Assembly (NCBI GenBank): GCA_029776465.1
Contig: JAKOTC010000071.1
Location: 1-17,295 of the forward strand
DNA from: Bacillota bacterium
Lineage (GTDB): Bacteria > Bacillota > Clostridia > Oscillospirales > JAKOTC01
Reading direction: 5' to 3'
Length of the DNA: 17,295 nt
This document shows positions 7,603-14,885 of the stretch, piece after piece. The translations under genes were made by a program, and so were the position numbers. The number at the start of each line of letters is the position of its first letter. Within the stretch, counting starts at the first letter, position 1. The notes below the pieces were generated by a model, which was not told the DNA's origin, made no database searches, and saw only the letters and a program-made list of their open reading frames with translations.

Positions 7603-8595
7603 TTATTTTCCGGCCAGAATCTCTTCAATCCGGCTCAGTTCATCCTCTGTAAAGTCAAGCTTTTCAATGCATCGGGCGTTTTCTACCACCTGAGAAGGCC
7701 GGCTTGCGCCAATCAATACCGATGTTACCTTGCCGCCTCTCAGTGCCCAGGACAGGGCCATCTGAGCCATACTTTGTCCACGTTCTTTCGCAATCTCATT
7801 TAATTTTTTCACCTTTTCCACCTTTTCGGCGGTCACCCGATCGGCAAAGGCAGCGCTTTTTCCGGCGCGGGAATCCTTCGGAATTCCCTCCAGATAGCGG
7901 GAGGTCAGAATACCCTGATCCAGCGGACAGAAGGCAATCGATCCGACCCCCTCGGTTTCCAGCACCTCCTGCAGCCCGTCCTCAATCCAACGGTCAAACA
8001 TGGAATACCTGGGCTGGTGGATCAGTAGACGAATGCCCATCCCCCTCAGGGTTTCCACCGCCCGGCGGGTCTGGTCGGGGTTGTACTGAGAAATGCCCAC
8101 ATATAAAGCCTTTCCGCTTCTCACAGCTTGAGCCAGCGCCTCACAGGTTTCTTCAATGGGGGTTTCGGGGTCGGGCCGGTGAGAGTAGAAAATATCCACA
8201 TACTCTAAACCCATCCGCTTCAGACTTTGATCCAGACTGGCAATCAGGTATTTCTTTGACCCGTAATCCCCATAGGGACCCGGCCACATGGTCCAGCCCG
8301 CTTTGATGGAAATAATCAATTCGTCCCGATAGGGTTTAAAATCCTGAGCATAAATCTTTCCGAAATTCTCTTCCGCGCTGCCCGGAGGAGGACCATAGTT
8401 ATTGGCAAGGTCAAAATGGGTGATCCCCAGATCAAAAGCGGTTCTCAGCATGGCGCGGCTGTTTTCAATAGGCATATCATCGCCGAAATTATGCCACAGC
8501 CCCAGTGAAACCGCCGGCAACAAAAGTCCGCTTCTTCCGCAACGGTTATACTTCATGGTTGAATAACGGGAGGGGTTCGCAAGATACTCGCTCAT
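7603..8595 (-). CDS. gpr: Aldo/keto reductase, L-glyceraldehyde 3-phosphate reductase (YghZ/AKR14) type
   Basis: 330 residues, close in length to E. coli YghZ (Gpr). The N-terminus YLANPSRYSTMKYNRCGRSG and the stretches LPAVSLGLWHNFG, FDLANNYGPPPGSAEENFG, KAGWTMWPGPYG and RGQSMAQMALSWAL are close to that subgroup. The aldo/keto reductase tetrad is D62, Y67, K98 and H139. Members are NADPH-dependent cytosolic reductases acting on L-glyceraldehyde 3-phosphate, methylglyoxal and similar aldehydes; the Clostridia copies often sit with sugar-catabolism genes. ATG at 8595 follows AGGAGG with 8 bases between. It leads the operon with the GH116 gene, driven by the promoter at 8636-8664. In this setting it may instead reduce a sugar aldehyde released from glycoside breakdown; that is inference. 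Confidence 0.9.
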   Translation of the reverse strand: MSEYLANPSRYSTMKYNRCGRSGLLLPAVSLGLWHNFGDDMPIENSRAMLRTAFDLGITHFDLANNYGPPPGSAEENFGKIYAQDFKPYRDELIISIKAGWTMWPGPYGDYGSKKYLIASLDQSLKRMGLEYVDIFYSHRPDPETPIEETCEALAQAVRSGKALYVGISQYNPDQTRRAVETLRGMGIRLLIHQPRYSMFDRWIEDGLQEVLETEGVGSIAFCPLDQGILTSRYLEGIPKDSRAGKSAAFADRVTAEKVEKVKKLNEIAKERGQSMAQMALSWALRGGKVTSVLIGASRPSQVVENARCIEKLDFTEDELSRIEEILAGK

Positions 8596-8635
8596 TGGTA
8601 TATCCTCCTATCTAAAATAAATAGAATCTGGCTAA

Positions 8636-8664
8636 AGCATACCACAAAAACAGCGGATTATCAA
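8636..8664 (-). promoter_or_regulatory. Promoter of the aldo/keto reductase-GH116 operon
   Basis: On the minus strand: TTGATA (8659-8664), 17-base spacer, TATGCT (8636-8641), 41 bases before the ATG. Both hexamers are near consensus. Confidence 0.65.
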
Positions 8665-8732
8665 TGATTCAAGCCCTGATTTTAAAGTCATAAAAACAGC
8701 GATTTTGTCCTTTAAATGGTGATGACAATTCT

Positions 8733-8760
8733 AAAGCGCCCGACCCTCGTCGGACGCTTT
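8733..8760. terminator. Strong hairpin, possible terminator of the orphan minus-strand transcript
   Basis: Stem AAAGCG / CGCTTT and CCGAC / GTCGG with one mismatch and a CCTC loop. There is no gene ending next to it on either strand. It separates the promoter at 9226-9254 from the aldo/keto reductase promoter, so it may end a minus-strand transcript of about 480 bases. The U tract is weak on the minus strand (CTTTAGAATT) and better on the plus strand (CTTTATTTAT). Confidence 0.45.
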
Positions 8761-9095
8761 ATTTATGCTATATTCAGTTGTGGACGGAAAACCTGATTGC
8801 AAGAACATAATCTGTTTAACAGATGATGGGATATCCTTTAACCGCTACCTTCTGCAGCGACGGATCATCTTCCCCCGAATGCCCTTGGACTTTTCAGGTT
8901 TTCTTCACCTCATTCCACATTGGAATCATCCCCTTTCTTTTACAATCCGTTACCTATACGGCGGAGTTTCTCCTTCCGAAGATTTCATCGCCTTCGAAAA
9001 ACGGGTTGTCACAGGACTCATCCTTTCACTTGAATTGATAATCCCCATTAATCGGATCAGATCTCTTTCTCCAGCCCCCCTTTCCTCTTATTTGT

Positions 9096-9161
9096 TTAAT
9101 TGCCTCCTTGCGTTACCGGGCTGAGCGTTTTTTCGACATAACGGATGAAAAAAGTTTTCAT
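9096..9161 (-). CDS. Short leader-like ORF, 21 codons
   Basis: ATG at 9161 has a strong GGAAGGAGG (9169-9177) 7 bases upstream and lies about 58 bases below a near-perfect promoter. The predicted peptide starts MKTFFIRYVEK and ends SPVTQGGN; no signal peptide or Cys. A second strong ribosome binding site, AAGGAGG (9103-9109), overlaps its last codons, as in leader-peptide-controlled genes, but no long frame follows. It may be a leader peptide of a lost gene, a small independent peptide, or chance. I do not know a family for it. Confidence 0.4.
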   Translation of the reverse strand: MKTFFIRYVEKTLSPVTQGGN

Positions 9162-9225
9162 CTTCATGCCTCCTTCCGCAGATTCTGCCTATGGGTAACG
9201 TCACCCCATTTCTTATTCTAGCTTC

Positions 9226-9254
9226 ATTATAAATGAGAGGAAACAGAATGTCAA
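9226..9254 (-). promoter_or_regulatory. Perfect-consensus sigma-A promoter facing away from secD
   Basis: On the minus strand: TTGACA (9249-9254), 17 bases, TATAAT (9226-9231). Both hexamers and the spacing match consensus exactly. It points into the gene-poor region and the short ORF at 9096-9161. The predicted leader contains a hairpin at 9193-9207 (GGGUG-ACGU-UACCC). Confidence 0.75.
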
Positions 9255-9393
9255 TACTTATTTCAAAAAAATTAAATATTTTTTAATAATTTTTATATAG
9301 CTTGTACAATTAAAAAATGGAAGGGAAGCAGAATATAATAAGTAATTATACCCATAAAAAGGACAAATATGATAATAAATCAAAAGATTTTAT

Positions 9394-9422
9394 TTGACTT
9401 TTTGTGCAGATACGGATATAAT
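9394..9422 (+). promoter_or_regulatory. secDF promoter
   Basis: TTGACT (9394-9399), 17-base spacer, TATAAT (9417-9422), 48 bases before the secD ATG. Confidence 0.8.
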
Positions 9423-9470
9423 TAATCACATGACTAAGAGGAAAGAAAATCTTTGGAGGATGGGCGAAAA

Positions 9471-10862
9471 ATGAAAAAGACAAGAGGGTTTGTTTTTTTT
9501 GTGGTACTTGCTCTCATTGCAGCCCTGACCTACACCACTTTCTTTGGCATATCGTGGTGGTACGGGGATACTGAGCATGTTATCATCAAAGGCGCGGACT
9601 CTATTCGCTGGGGTATTGATATCCGAGGCGGTGTTGACTGTACATTCAAACCGGCAGACGGATTCGACGCGACAAAAGACCAGCTGAATGCAGCCGTTTC
9701 GGTTATTAAAACCAGACTTATAACAAACAACATTACCGACTATGAAGTTTATACAGACTATGACCAGGACCGCATTATTGTTCGCTTCCCCTGGAAACCG
9801 GACGAAACAGACTTTGATCCGGAAAAAGCTGTGGACGAGCTTGGCGAGACCGCATTGCTGACCTTCCGCGAGGGCGACGAAAAAGATGAAAACGGCGCTC
9901 CTGCCGGCGTCACCAAAGAGAAGGTCATTCTCGAAGGAAATGACATCGAGAAAGCAGAAATGGCCGTTAACACACAGAACGGACAGTATGTGGTCAGATT
10001 GGTGCTTAAAGACTCCGGTAAAACGAAGTTCTCTGAAGCAACCGGCAGATTGATTGGCGGATATATTTCAATCTGGATGGATGAAACCGAGATATCTGCT
10101 CCCCAGGTTAGAGATCAAATTACCGGCGGCGAGGCGGTCATTGAAAACCCCAGCTTCACTGCTGAAACCGCCCGCGAACTGGCGGATAAAATCAACTCCG
10201 GCGCTCTCCCCTTCAAATTGGAGCGTGAAAGCTTCAACACCATCAGCCCGACCCTGGGTCAAAGCGCCAAGGATGTCATGGTTCTGGCAGGTGTTATCGC
10301 ATTTATTCTGATTTGCATCATGATGATCCTGATTTACCGTTTACCCGGCGTGATTGCCTGCTTCGCACTGGCTGCCCAGGTTTCCGGTATGGTCGCCCTG
10401 GTCACCGGTTATTTCCCGGTGTTCCCCAGCTTCACCTTAACACTTCCCGGTATCGCCGGTATTATCCTGTCGACCGGTATGGCGGTTGACGCAAACGTGA
10501 TTACCAACGCCCGTATCAAAGAGGAAATCAACGCAGGCAAGAGCCTTGACGCTGCCCTTCGCGCCGGCTATGACCGCGCTTTCTCCTCCATCTTCGACGG
10601 CAACATCACCGTTATTATCGTCGCATTAATCCTGATGGGCGCCTTCGGACCGACCAACAGCTTTGTCTCCACCATGTTCTCCTTTATTTTCAAATGGTTT
10701 GGCGCCTCGGCAGAAGGTCTTGTATACTCCTTCGGCTATACCCTGTTTGCCGGTGTTCTGATGAACTTCATTATGGGTGTTGGTGCCTCCAAACTGATGC
10801 TGATGGGTATTTCACGGTTTAAATTCCTGCGTAACCCCTGGCTTTATGGAGGTGACAGATAA
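9471..10862 (+). CDS. secD: Protein translocase subunit SecD
   Basis: 463 residues from ATG at 9471, preceded by TTTGGAGG 11 bases upstream; an in-frame TTG at 9453 overlaps that site and is less likely. One N-terminal membrane segment (about 7-26), then a large extracytoplasmic region with the family motif GIDIRGGVD, then five C-terminal membrane segments starting at about 268. The conserved GMAVDANV motif is at 336-343 with the key Asp D340. SecD acts with SecF and SecYEG at the membrane, using the proton or sodium gradient to pull secreted proteins out. The stop overlaps the secF start by one base (TAATG), so the two are translationally coupled. The usual Clostridia neighbours yajC, tgt or queA are not next to it; it has its own promoter. 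Confidence 0.97.
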   Translation: MKKTRGFVFFVVLALIAALTYTTFFGISWWYGDTEHVIIKGADSIRWGIDIRGGVDCTFKPADGFDATKDQLNAAVSVIKTRLITNNITDYEVYTDYDQDRIIVRFPWKPDETDFDPEKAVDELGETALLTFREGDEKDENGAPAGVTKEKVILEGNDIEKAEMAVNTQNGQYVVRLVLKDSGKTKFSEATGRLIGGYISIWMDETEISAPQVRDQITGGEAVIENPSFTAETARELADKINSGALPFKLERESFNTISPTLGQSAKDVMVLAGVIAFILICIMMILIYRLPGVIACFALAAQVSGMVALVTGYFPVFPSFTLTLPGIAGIILSTGMAVDANVITNARIKEEINAGKSLDAALRAGYDRAFSSIFDGNITVIIVALILMGAFGPTNSFVSTMFSFIFKWFGASAEGLVYSFGYTLFAGVLMNFIMGVGASKLMLMGISRFKFLRNPWLYGGDR

Positions 10863-11809
10863 TGTTTGATTTTTATGGCAAGAGAAGAATCTTCTTCTCC
10901 ATCTCAATCGCACTGCTTTTAATCGGCGTCATTATCGGCCTTGTTTTTGGCGTGAAATTGGACGTTACATTTAAGGGCGGATCGATTATCACTTATTCCT
11001 ACACCGGTGACGTGGACATCGATGCCGTTCAAAACACCATTCAGAAGGAAACGGGCCTCACCTGCAGCGTTCAGCAATCAGAAGACTATGTCACAAAGAC
11101 TATGCGCCTCACCGTCACGCTGGAATCCGGCGAAGCCGCAACCGTTAACGGACAGGCAAAACTGACTGAGACATTAAACAAAACCTATCCCAATCACTCA
11201 TTTACTATTGAATCTTCCAGCAATGTTCCCAGCACCATGGGACGTTCCTTCTTCCTGAAGTCCATGGTAGCTATCCTGCTGGCCAGCATTCTGATGGTTT
11301 TATATGTGGCCTTCCGCTTCAAAAAAATCGGCGGTTTCTCAGCCGGTGCAATGGGCTTGGTTGCTCTTCTGCACGACTGCTTAATGGTTTGGGTTACTTT
11401 CGTCGTCATGCGCATGCCGCTGGATACCAACTTTGTGGCAGTTATCCTCACCATCCTCGGCTTCTCCCTGAACGACACCATTGTTATTTACGACCGTATT
11501 CGTGAAAACCGTGGCATTTACGGGAACAAAATGTCCATTGAGGAACTGTCCAACATGAGTATTTCCCAGTCGATCACCCGTTCGATTTACACCACCATCG
11601 CCACTCTTATAGCCAGCATCGTCATGACTGTTTTCTCCTATATTTTCAATCTGGAGTCGGTTCGCACCTTCTCTCTGCCCATGACCATTGGCTTGATCTC
11701 CGGTTCCTATTCCACCATCTTTATCGCCGTTCCCCTTTGGGTTGTCTGGCAGAAGCACAAAGCTGCCAAGCTTGAAACACCGGCAAAAAAACGGCCCAAA
11801 AAAGCATAA
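10862..11809 (+). CDS. secF: Protein translocase subunit SecF
   Basis: 315 residues. First membrane segment at about 10-30, then the motif DVTFKGGSIITYSY, a short extracytoplasmic domain, and five further membrane segments from about 133. The family motif SLNDTIVIYDRIREN is at about 202-216, with N204-D205 matching conserved SecF residues. Partner of SecD in the translocon ancillary complex. ATG overlaps the secD stop by one base; its ribosome binding site GGAGG is inside the secD 3' end. A strong terminator follows 18 bases after the stop, so secD-secF is a two-gene operon. Confidence 0.97.
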   Translation: MFDFYGKRRIFFSISIALLLIGVIIGLVFGVKLDVTFKGGSIITYSYTGDVDIDAVQNTIQKETGLTCSVQQSEDYVTKTMRLTVTLESGEAATVNGQAKLTETLNKTYPNHSFTIESSSNVPSTMGRSFFLKSMVAILLASILMVLYVAFRFKKIGGFSAGAMGLVALLHDCLMVWVTFVVMRMPLDTNFVAVILTILGFSLNDTIVIYDRIRENRGIYGNKMSIEELSNMSISQSITRSIYTTIATLIASIVMTVFSYIFNLESVRTFSLPMTIGLISGSYSTIFIAVPLWVVWQKHKAAKLETPAKKRPKKA

Positions 11810-11827
11810 TCGTTTGCCCATAAAACC

Positions 11828-11858
11828 ACAGGGATGCTTTAAAGCATCCCTGTTTTTT
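11828..11858 (+). terminator. secDF terminator
   Basis: Perfect inverted repeat ACAGGGATGCTTT / AAAGCATCCCTGT (11828-11840, 11841-11853) followed by TTTTT. Confidence 0.95.
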
Positions 11859-11918
11859 GTCTTGAAAAATTCATTCTTGCCGCCTGAAACAACCCAAAAT
11901 TTCCTTTTAAAGATCCCA

Positions 11919-11971
11919 TGCCCCCAGGGAGGACCTGAATCTTATGCCGATGTCCTGGGTAAATAGGGGCA
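11919..11971. other. Structured intergenic element of unknown function
   Basis: TGCCCC (11919-11924) pairs with GGGGCA (11966-11971); inside, CCCAGG (11923-11928) can pair with CCTGGG (11954-11959), or AGGAC (11930-11934) with GTCCT (11952-11956), around an 17-base loop. It lies between the secF and putP terminators and codes for nothing visible. It could be a small RNA in either direction or a remnant; no promoter is clear. A 6S-like RNA was considered but I cannot match the consensus. Confidence 0.3.
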
Positions 11972-11991
11972 CCTAGAGTAGATGATTCGTA

Positions 11992-12028
11992 TAAAAAGCA
12001 GCCTAGAAGCTTAAGCTTCAAGGCTGCT
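11992..12028 (-). terminator. putP terminator
   Basis: Stem AGCAGCCT / AGGCTGCT (11997-12004, 12021-12028) enclosing the perfect palindrome GAAGCTTAAGCTTC, one mismatch, followed on the minus strand by TTTTTAT. It lies 24 bases past the putP TAA. Confidence 0.9.
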
Positions 12029-12051
12029 GCTTATTAGATTATTGTTCTAAA

Positions 12052-12279
12052 TTAAATATCTGCGCTTTTAACCATTTCAAATTCTTCTTCAATTTCCTTG
12101 GAGGGAGGTGCTGTGACCAAACTAACCACCACAATCACAATACAGGAAATGATGAAGGCGGGAAGCAGTTCATACACCGCGAAGATGCCACCCAGTTGGC
12201 TGATAAAATGCTTCCAAACGATGACCATAATACCGCCGGACAGCATACCCGCGACGGCGCCCGGAAGGTTGGTGCGCTT
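12052..12279 (-). pseudogene. putP: Detached C-terminal segment of the PutP symporter after an in-frame TGA
   Basis: These 75 codons plus TAA follow directly, in the same frame, after the TGA at 12280-12282. They encode KRTNLPGAVAGMLSGG... with two membrane segments and a charged tail, the normal C-terminal end of a sodium/proline symporter (the FW-KR-x-N/R-x-x-GA-x-AG motif is split by the stop). No other stop or frameshift is present. A new start inside it (ATG at 12246) has no clear ribosome binding site, so it is unlikely to be translated alone. Confidence 0.75.
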
Positions 12280-13635
12280 TCAGAAAAGGGAGAAAAGAAT
12301 CAGCGGACCAAATGCAGCGCCAAACCCTGCCCAAGCGTACGAAACAATACGGAAAATCGTGTCGTTGCCGGAGAGGGCAATTAAAACGCCAAAAACAGTA
12401 ATGACGAGCAAGGAGATCCGGGCTACCCACATGATGGTTTTGTCCGAAACTTTTTTGCCAAATCCACCCACGAGATTTTTTGCCACAGCCGAAGAGGCAA
12501 TCAACATATAAGAGTCGGAGGAGCTCATGGAAGCCGCAAGGATTCCCGACAAAACCAGTCCTGCGATAATCGGCGGGAAGAACCGAGTCGTCAATTCTAT
12601 GAAGATCTTTTCCGCTTCGCCCGATGTGGGAAGCAGTGTAGGCAGAAGTGCGCGTCCGAAAAGGCCGATGGTCACTGCCGCAACCAGAGAAATCGCGCAC
12701 CAGACAACTGCGATAATGCGGGACTTTTTAAGCTGGCTGGATTTTTTGACAGCCATAAAACGGAGGAGTACCTGAGGCATTCCAAAATAGCCCAGCCCCC
12801 AGGCTATGCAGGACAAAATATTTAACAGGCCGTAATTCGAACCGGCGCCAAAGGAAGCTGCTCCATTCACTATTGCCTGCTTCGCGCCCGACACTACCAC
12901 ATTACCCGATTCGTCCAAGGGAGTGGCAATGCCGAAGATATCGGTAAACCGGGGGATATCACCCAGTTTGTCGGCAATGGCGCCAAATCCGCCCAGAGCA
13001 ATCACCGAACCGCCCAAAACCACCAACAGGGCCACAAACATCAGCACACCCTGAATAAAATCCGTGATGCTTTCGGCCAAAAAGCCCCCGATCAGCGTAT
13101 AGCCCAAGACAAACACGGCGCCGAGAATGACCATACCGGTATAATAATTCTCTGTTCCGAAAAGATAGGTAAACAGTTTGCCGAAGGTGACAAACTGGCT
13201 TCCCACGTAGATGGAGAAAAAGAACAGAATGATCAGGGATGCAATGGTCATTAAAATCTTCTTTTTGTCATGAAACCTGTTGGAAAAATAGTCAGGCAGT
13301 GTAATAGAATTGTTGGCAATCTGGGAATACTTGCGAAGCCGAACCGCGACCAGTTTCCAGTTGAGATATGTACCGATGAGCAGTCCGATGGCCGTCCAGG
13401 CAGCTTCACCCATTCCGGTAAAATAAGCCACTCCGGGCAACCCCATTAAAAGCCATCCGCTCATGTCGGAGGCTTCTGCGCTCATTGCGGCGACCCAGGA
13501 ACCCAAACCTCTTCCGCCTAAAAAGTATCCCTCTGAACCCGAATTGCTTTTTCTGGCGTACCAGAGGCCGATACCAAGAGAAAAAAGCAAATAAGCTGCC
13601 ATTCCTATCAGTATCTGAATTTGTGACGATGTCAT
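12280..13635 (-). CDS. putP: Sodium/proline symporter PutP, cut short by an in-frame TGA
   Basis: 451 residues before the TGA; with the TGA read as Trp the protein would be 527 residues, near the normal PutP size (E. coli 502). SSS-family marks are present: GGRGLGSWVAAMSAEASDMSGW near the N-terminus and LSGILAASMSSSDSYMLIAS at about 359-380, which includes the conserved Ser pair of the sodium site. It would import proline with sodium across the cytoplasmic membrane. The stop replaces the conserved Trp of the SLF-W-KR motif and removes the last two membrane helices. ATG at 13635 has GGGAGG 6 bases upstream. It is downstream of the LytTR regulator gene but 386 bases away and has a consensus promoter in the gap. 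Whether it works depends on read-through or on the TGA being an error. Confidence 0.85.
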   Translation of the reverse strand: MTSSQIQILIGMAAYLLFSLGIGLWYARKSNSGSEGYFLGGRGLGSWVAAMSAEASDMSGWLLMGLPGVAYFTGMGEAAWTAIGLLIGTYLNWKLVAVRLRKYSQIANNSITLPDYFSNRFHDKKKILMTIASLIILFFFSIYVGSQFVTFGKLFTYLFGTENYYTGMVILGAVFVLGYTLIGGFLAESITDFIQGVLMFVALLVVLGGSVIALGGFGAIADKLGDIPRFTDIFGIATPLDESGNVVVSGAKQAIVNGAASFGAGSNYGLLNILSCIAWGLGYFGMPQVLLRFMAVKKSSQLKKSRIIAVVWCAISLVAAVTIGLFGRALLPTLLPTSGEAEKIFIELTTRFFPPIIAGLVLSGILAASMSSSDSYMLIASSAVAKNLVGGFGKKVSDKTIMWVARISLLVITVFGVLIALSGNDTIFRIVSYAWAGFGAAFGPLILFSLF

Positions 13636-13829
13636 AACGTTCCTCCCTTGTATTTCTTCCCCGCCGATACCTTATATCTACGGAGTGCAGGTGCATCATA
13701 GGGGACAAGCTCTGTCAAGTAAACCCATTGCAAAAAGCCGGATCATTTTGTTTATTTATGCAGGGCCATTCATCCGCTTTTAAATTCAGCCTTCTGCCAC
13801 AAATTCCCTGACAATTATTAATATTTTTG

Positions 13830-13858
13830 ATATTAACATGATGATTGTGCGTTGTCAA
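13830..13858 (-). promoter_or_regulatory. putP promoter
   Basis: On the minus strand: TTGACA (13853-13858), 17-base spacer, TAATAT (13830-13835). The -35 is perfect. It predicts a leader of about 190 bases before the putP ATG. Confidence 0.7.
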
Positions 13859-13914
13859 GGTGATACCAAAGAATCTATATAACAGCAACAGACAAGGCTT
13901 TATCTTTTATAATA

Positions 13915-13932
13915 ATTGTATAAATTTACAAT
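13915..13932. promoter_or_regulatory. Perfect 18-bp palindrome upstream of the putP promoter
   Basis: ATTGTA-TAAATT-TACAAT lies about 57 bases upstream of the putP -35 box, in the position of an activator or operator site. The surrounding DNA is A+T rich, so chance is possible. The half-site TTGTA/TACAA is not a classic LytTR direct repeat. Confidence 0.3.
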
Positions 13933-14021
13933 ATTGCCTGCCGTTTAATAAACAAATTAGGGTTTTCCCGGCTGAGCCTTTTTTAGCTCTTTGATTTAAA
14001 ATCCTCTGCTGCATTCTCGAT

Positions 14022-14741
14022 TTAGACTTTTCCCTCAAACACCGCGTCAAAATAAGCCTCCTGAAATGCCTTGCCATACCCTCTGGCAATAGGAATGATG
14101 CGTCCGGATTTGGTGACAATTTCCGCGGCATTAAAATGGTCCACATTGGGCAGATAAACCAGATAACTGCGATGACATTTGAAAAACCCGTCCTCGATTG
14201 AAAGCCTGCTTTCAAAGGAATTCAGTGTCTCACACACTTCAACACTTTTACCGTTTCGCAGATAAAAGATCACCTTTTTGTTTTGGGCTTCCGCGTATTC
14301 CATATCATGAAAGTAGATTTTCTGATACCCATAGGATGTTTTCAGCACAATATTGGGAGATTCCTGGCGAAAAATCATACTGCATTCGTCCAGCGTTTCT
14401 TTCAATTTATCGTAATGAAGGGGCTTTAACAGATAATCGTAGGCTTTTACCTCATAGGATTGTAGGGCAAATTCCGGCGAAGAGGTTAAAAATATGATTT
14501 TTACCACTTTATCCTTCTGGCGGATCTCCTTGCCGGCGTCTATCCCGTTGAGCAAAGGCATGATAATATCCAAAAAAATAACGTCCATTCGGACTGAAGC
14601 GCTTTTAGCAATCAGCTCATCGGCATTATTAAAACGGAATATTTCAACTGCAATCTCCCGTTCGGCCGACCAGGCCTCTATCATTTGAATAGCAGCATTA
14701 AGGCCGGCTGCTTCATCATCACAAACCGCAATTCTGAGCAT
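14022..14741 (-). CDS. LytTR-family response regulator
   Basis: 239 residues from ATG at 14741, which has AGGTGGAG 6 bases upstream; a GTG four codons earlier overlaps that site. N-terminal receiver domain (1-120): acidic pair in VCDDE, phospho-acceptor D58 in LDIIMP, T86 in FLTSS, K106 in LLKP. C-terminal LytTR DNA-binding domain (about 130-235) with IYFHDMEYAEAQNKKVIFY, FFKCHRSYLVYLPNV and IPIARGYGKAF. Such regulators control gene sets for peptides, autolysis or transport after phosphorylation by a membrane histidine kinase. No kinase gene is next to it, so it is an orphan in this window. Its nearest possible targets are putP (same strand, downstream) and the lipoprotein gene (divergent, upstream). 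Confidence 0.92.
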   Translation of the reverse strand: MLRIAVCDDEAAGLNAAIQMIEAWSAEREIAVEIFRFNNADELIAKSASVRMDVIFLDIIMPLLNGIDAGKEIRQKDKVVKIIFLTSSPEFALQSYEVKAYDYLLKPLHYDKLKETLDECSMIFRQESPNIVLKTSYGYQKIYFHDMEYAEAQNKKVIFYLRNGKSVEVCETLNSFESRLSIEDGFFKCHRSYLVYLPNVDHFNAAEIVTKSGRIIPIARGYGKAFQEAYFDAVFEGKV

Positions 14742-14837
14742 ATTTTTCTCCACCTCTTATGATTCCACAGAAACACACGTCTTCCATCACGGACACATGA
14801 AAATAGAAATTTTATGCAGGATCTATACATTTCGCAC

Positions 14838-14865
14838 CTCAAAAGCACCATTTCACGCTTTTGAG
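14838..14865. repeat. Inverted repeat between the LytTR and lipoprotein genes
   Basis: CTCAAAAGC (14838-14846) and GCTTTTGAG (14857-14865) are perfect 9-base arms with a 10-base spacer. It ends just upstream of the -35 position of the lipoprotein promoter and lies about 100 bases before the LytTR start, so it may be a shared operator or a hairpin in the LytTR leader. Confidence 0.5.
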
Positions 14866-14885
14866 ATGCCTGAAACGACAAATCA

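Larger units (their letters stand above)
8596..9470. other. 875-base gene-poor region between the aldo/keto reductase and secD
   Basis: It holds the aldo/keto reductase promoter, an orphan hairpin, a consensus minus-strand promoter with a short leader ORF, and the secD promoter. From 8761 to 9095 I see no convincing gene. The plus-strand frame 8765-9124 lacks a ribosome binding site and reads as random sequence; this stretch is pyrimidine-rich on the plus strand (purine-rich on the minus strand, several AGGA-like motifs). A perfect short palindrome ATTCCA-CAT-TGGAAT lies at 8912-8926. From 9255 to 9393 the DNA is very A+T rich, as expected between divergent promoters. Confidence 0.6.
13636..14021. 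other. 386-base spacer with long putP leader
   Basis: No gene on either strand. It contains the putP promoter, about 190 bases of untranslated putP leader, and an A+T-rich stretch with a palindrome at 13915-13932. Near the putP start the leader has GACA-GAGCT-TGTC-type symmetry (about 13709-13721). I did not find a known riboswitch motif, and no strong terminator for the LytTR gene. Confidence 0.6.

Noticed and set aside
6883..7803. 306-codon plus-strand ORF opposite the GH116 gene
   Set aside because: Antisense shadow across two real genes; no ribosome binding site and no recognisable motif.
8765..9124. 119-codon plus-strand ORF in the gene-poor region
   Set aside because: No ribosome binding site before its ATG, which follows directly on a hairpin; composition is not protein-like and it overlaps the better-supported minus-strand leader ORF.
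9193..9207. tmRNA or T-box element, suggested by GGGGTGACGTTACCC
   Set aside because: The other required parts (tRNA-like ends, tag frame, T-box AGGGTGGNACCGCG sequence) are missing.
11862..12030. 6S RNA
   Set aside because: Size and long irregular hairpin would fit, but I cannot match the consensus and see no promoter, so it is listed only as a structured spacer.
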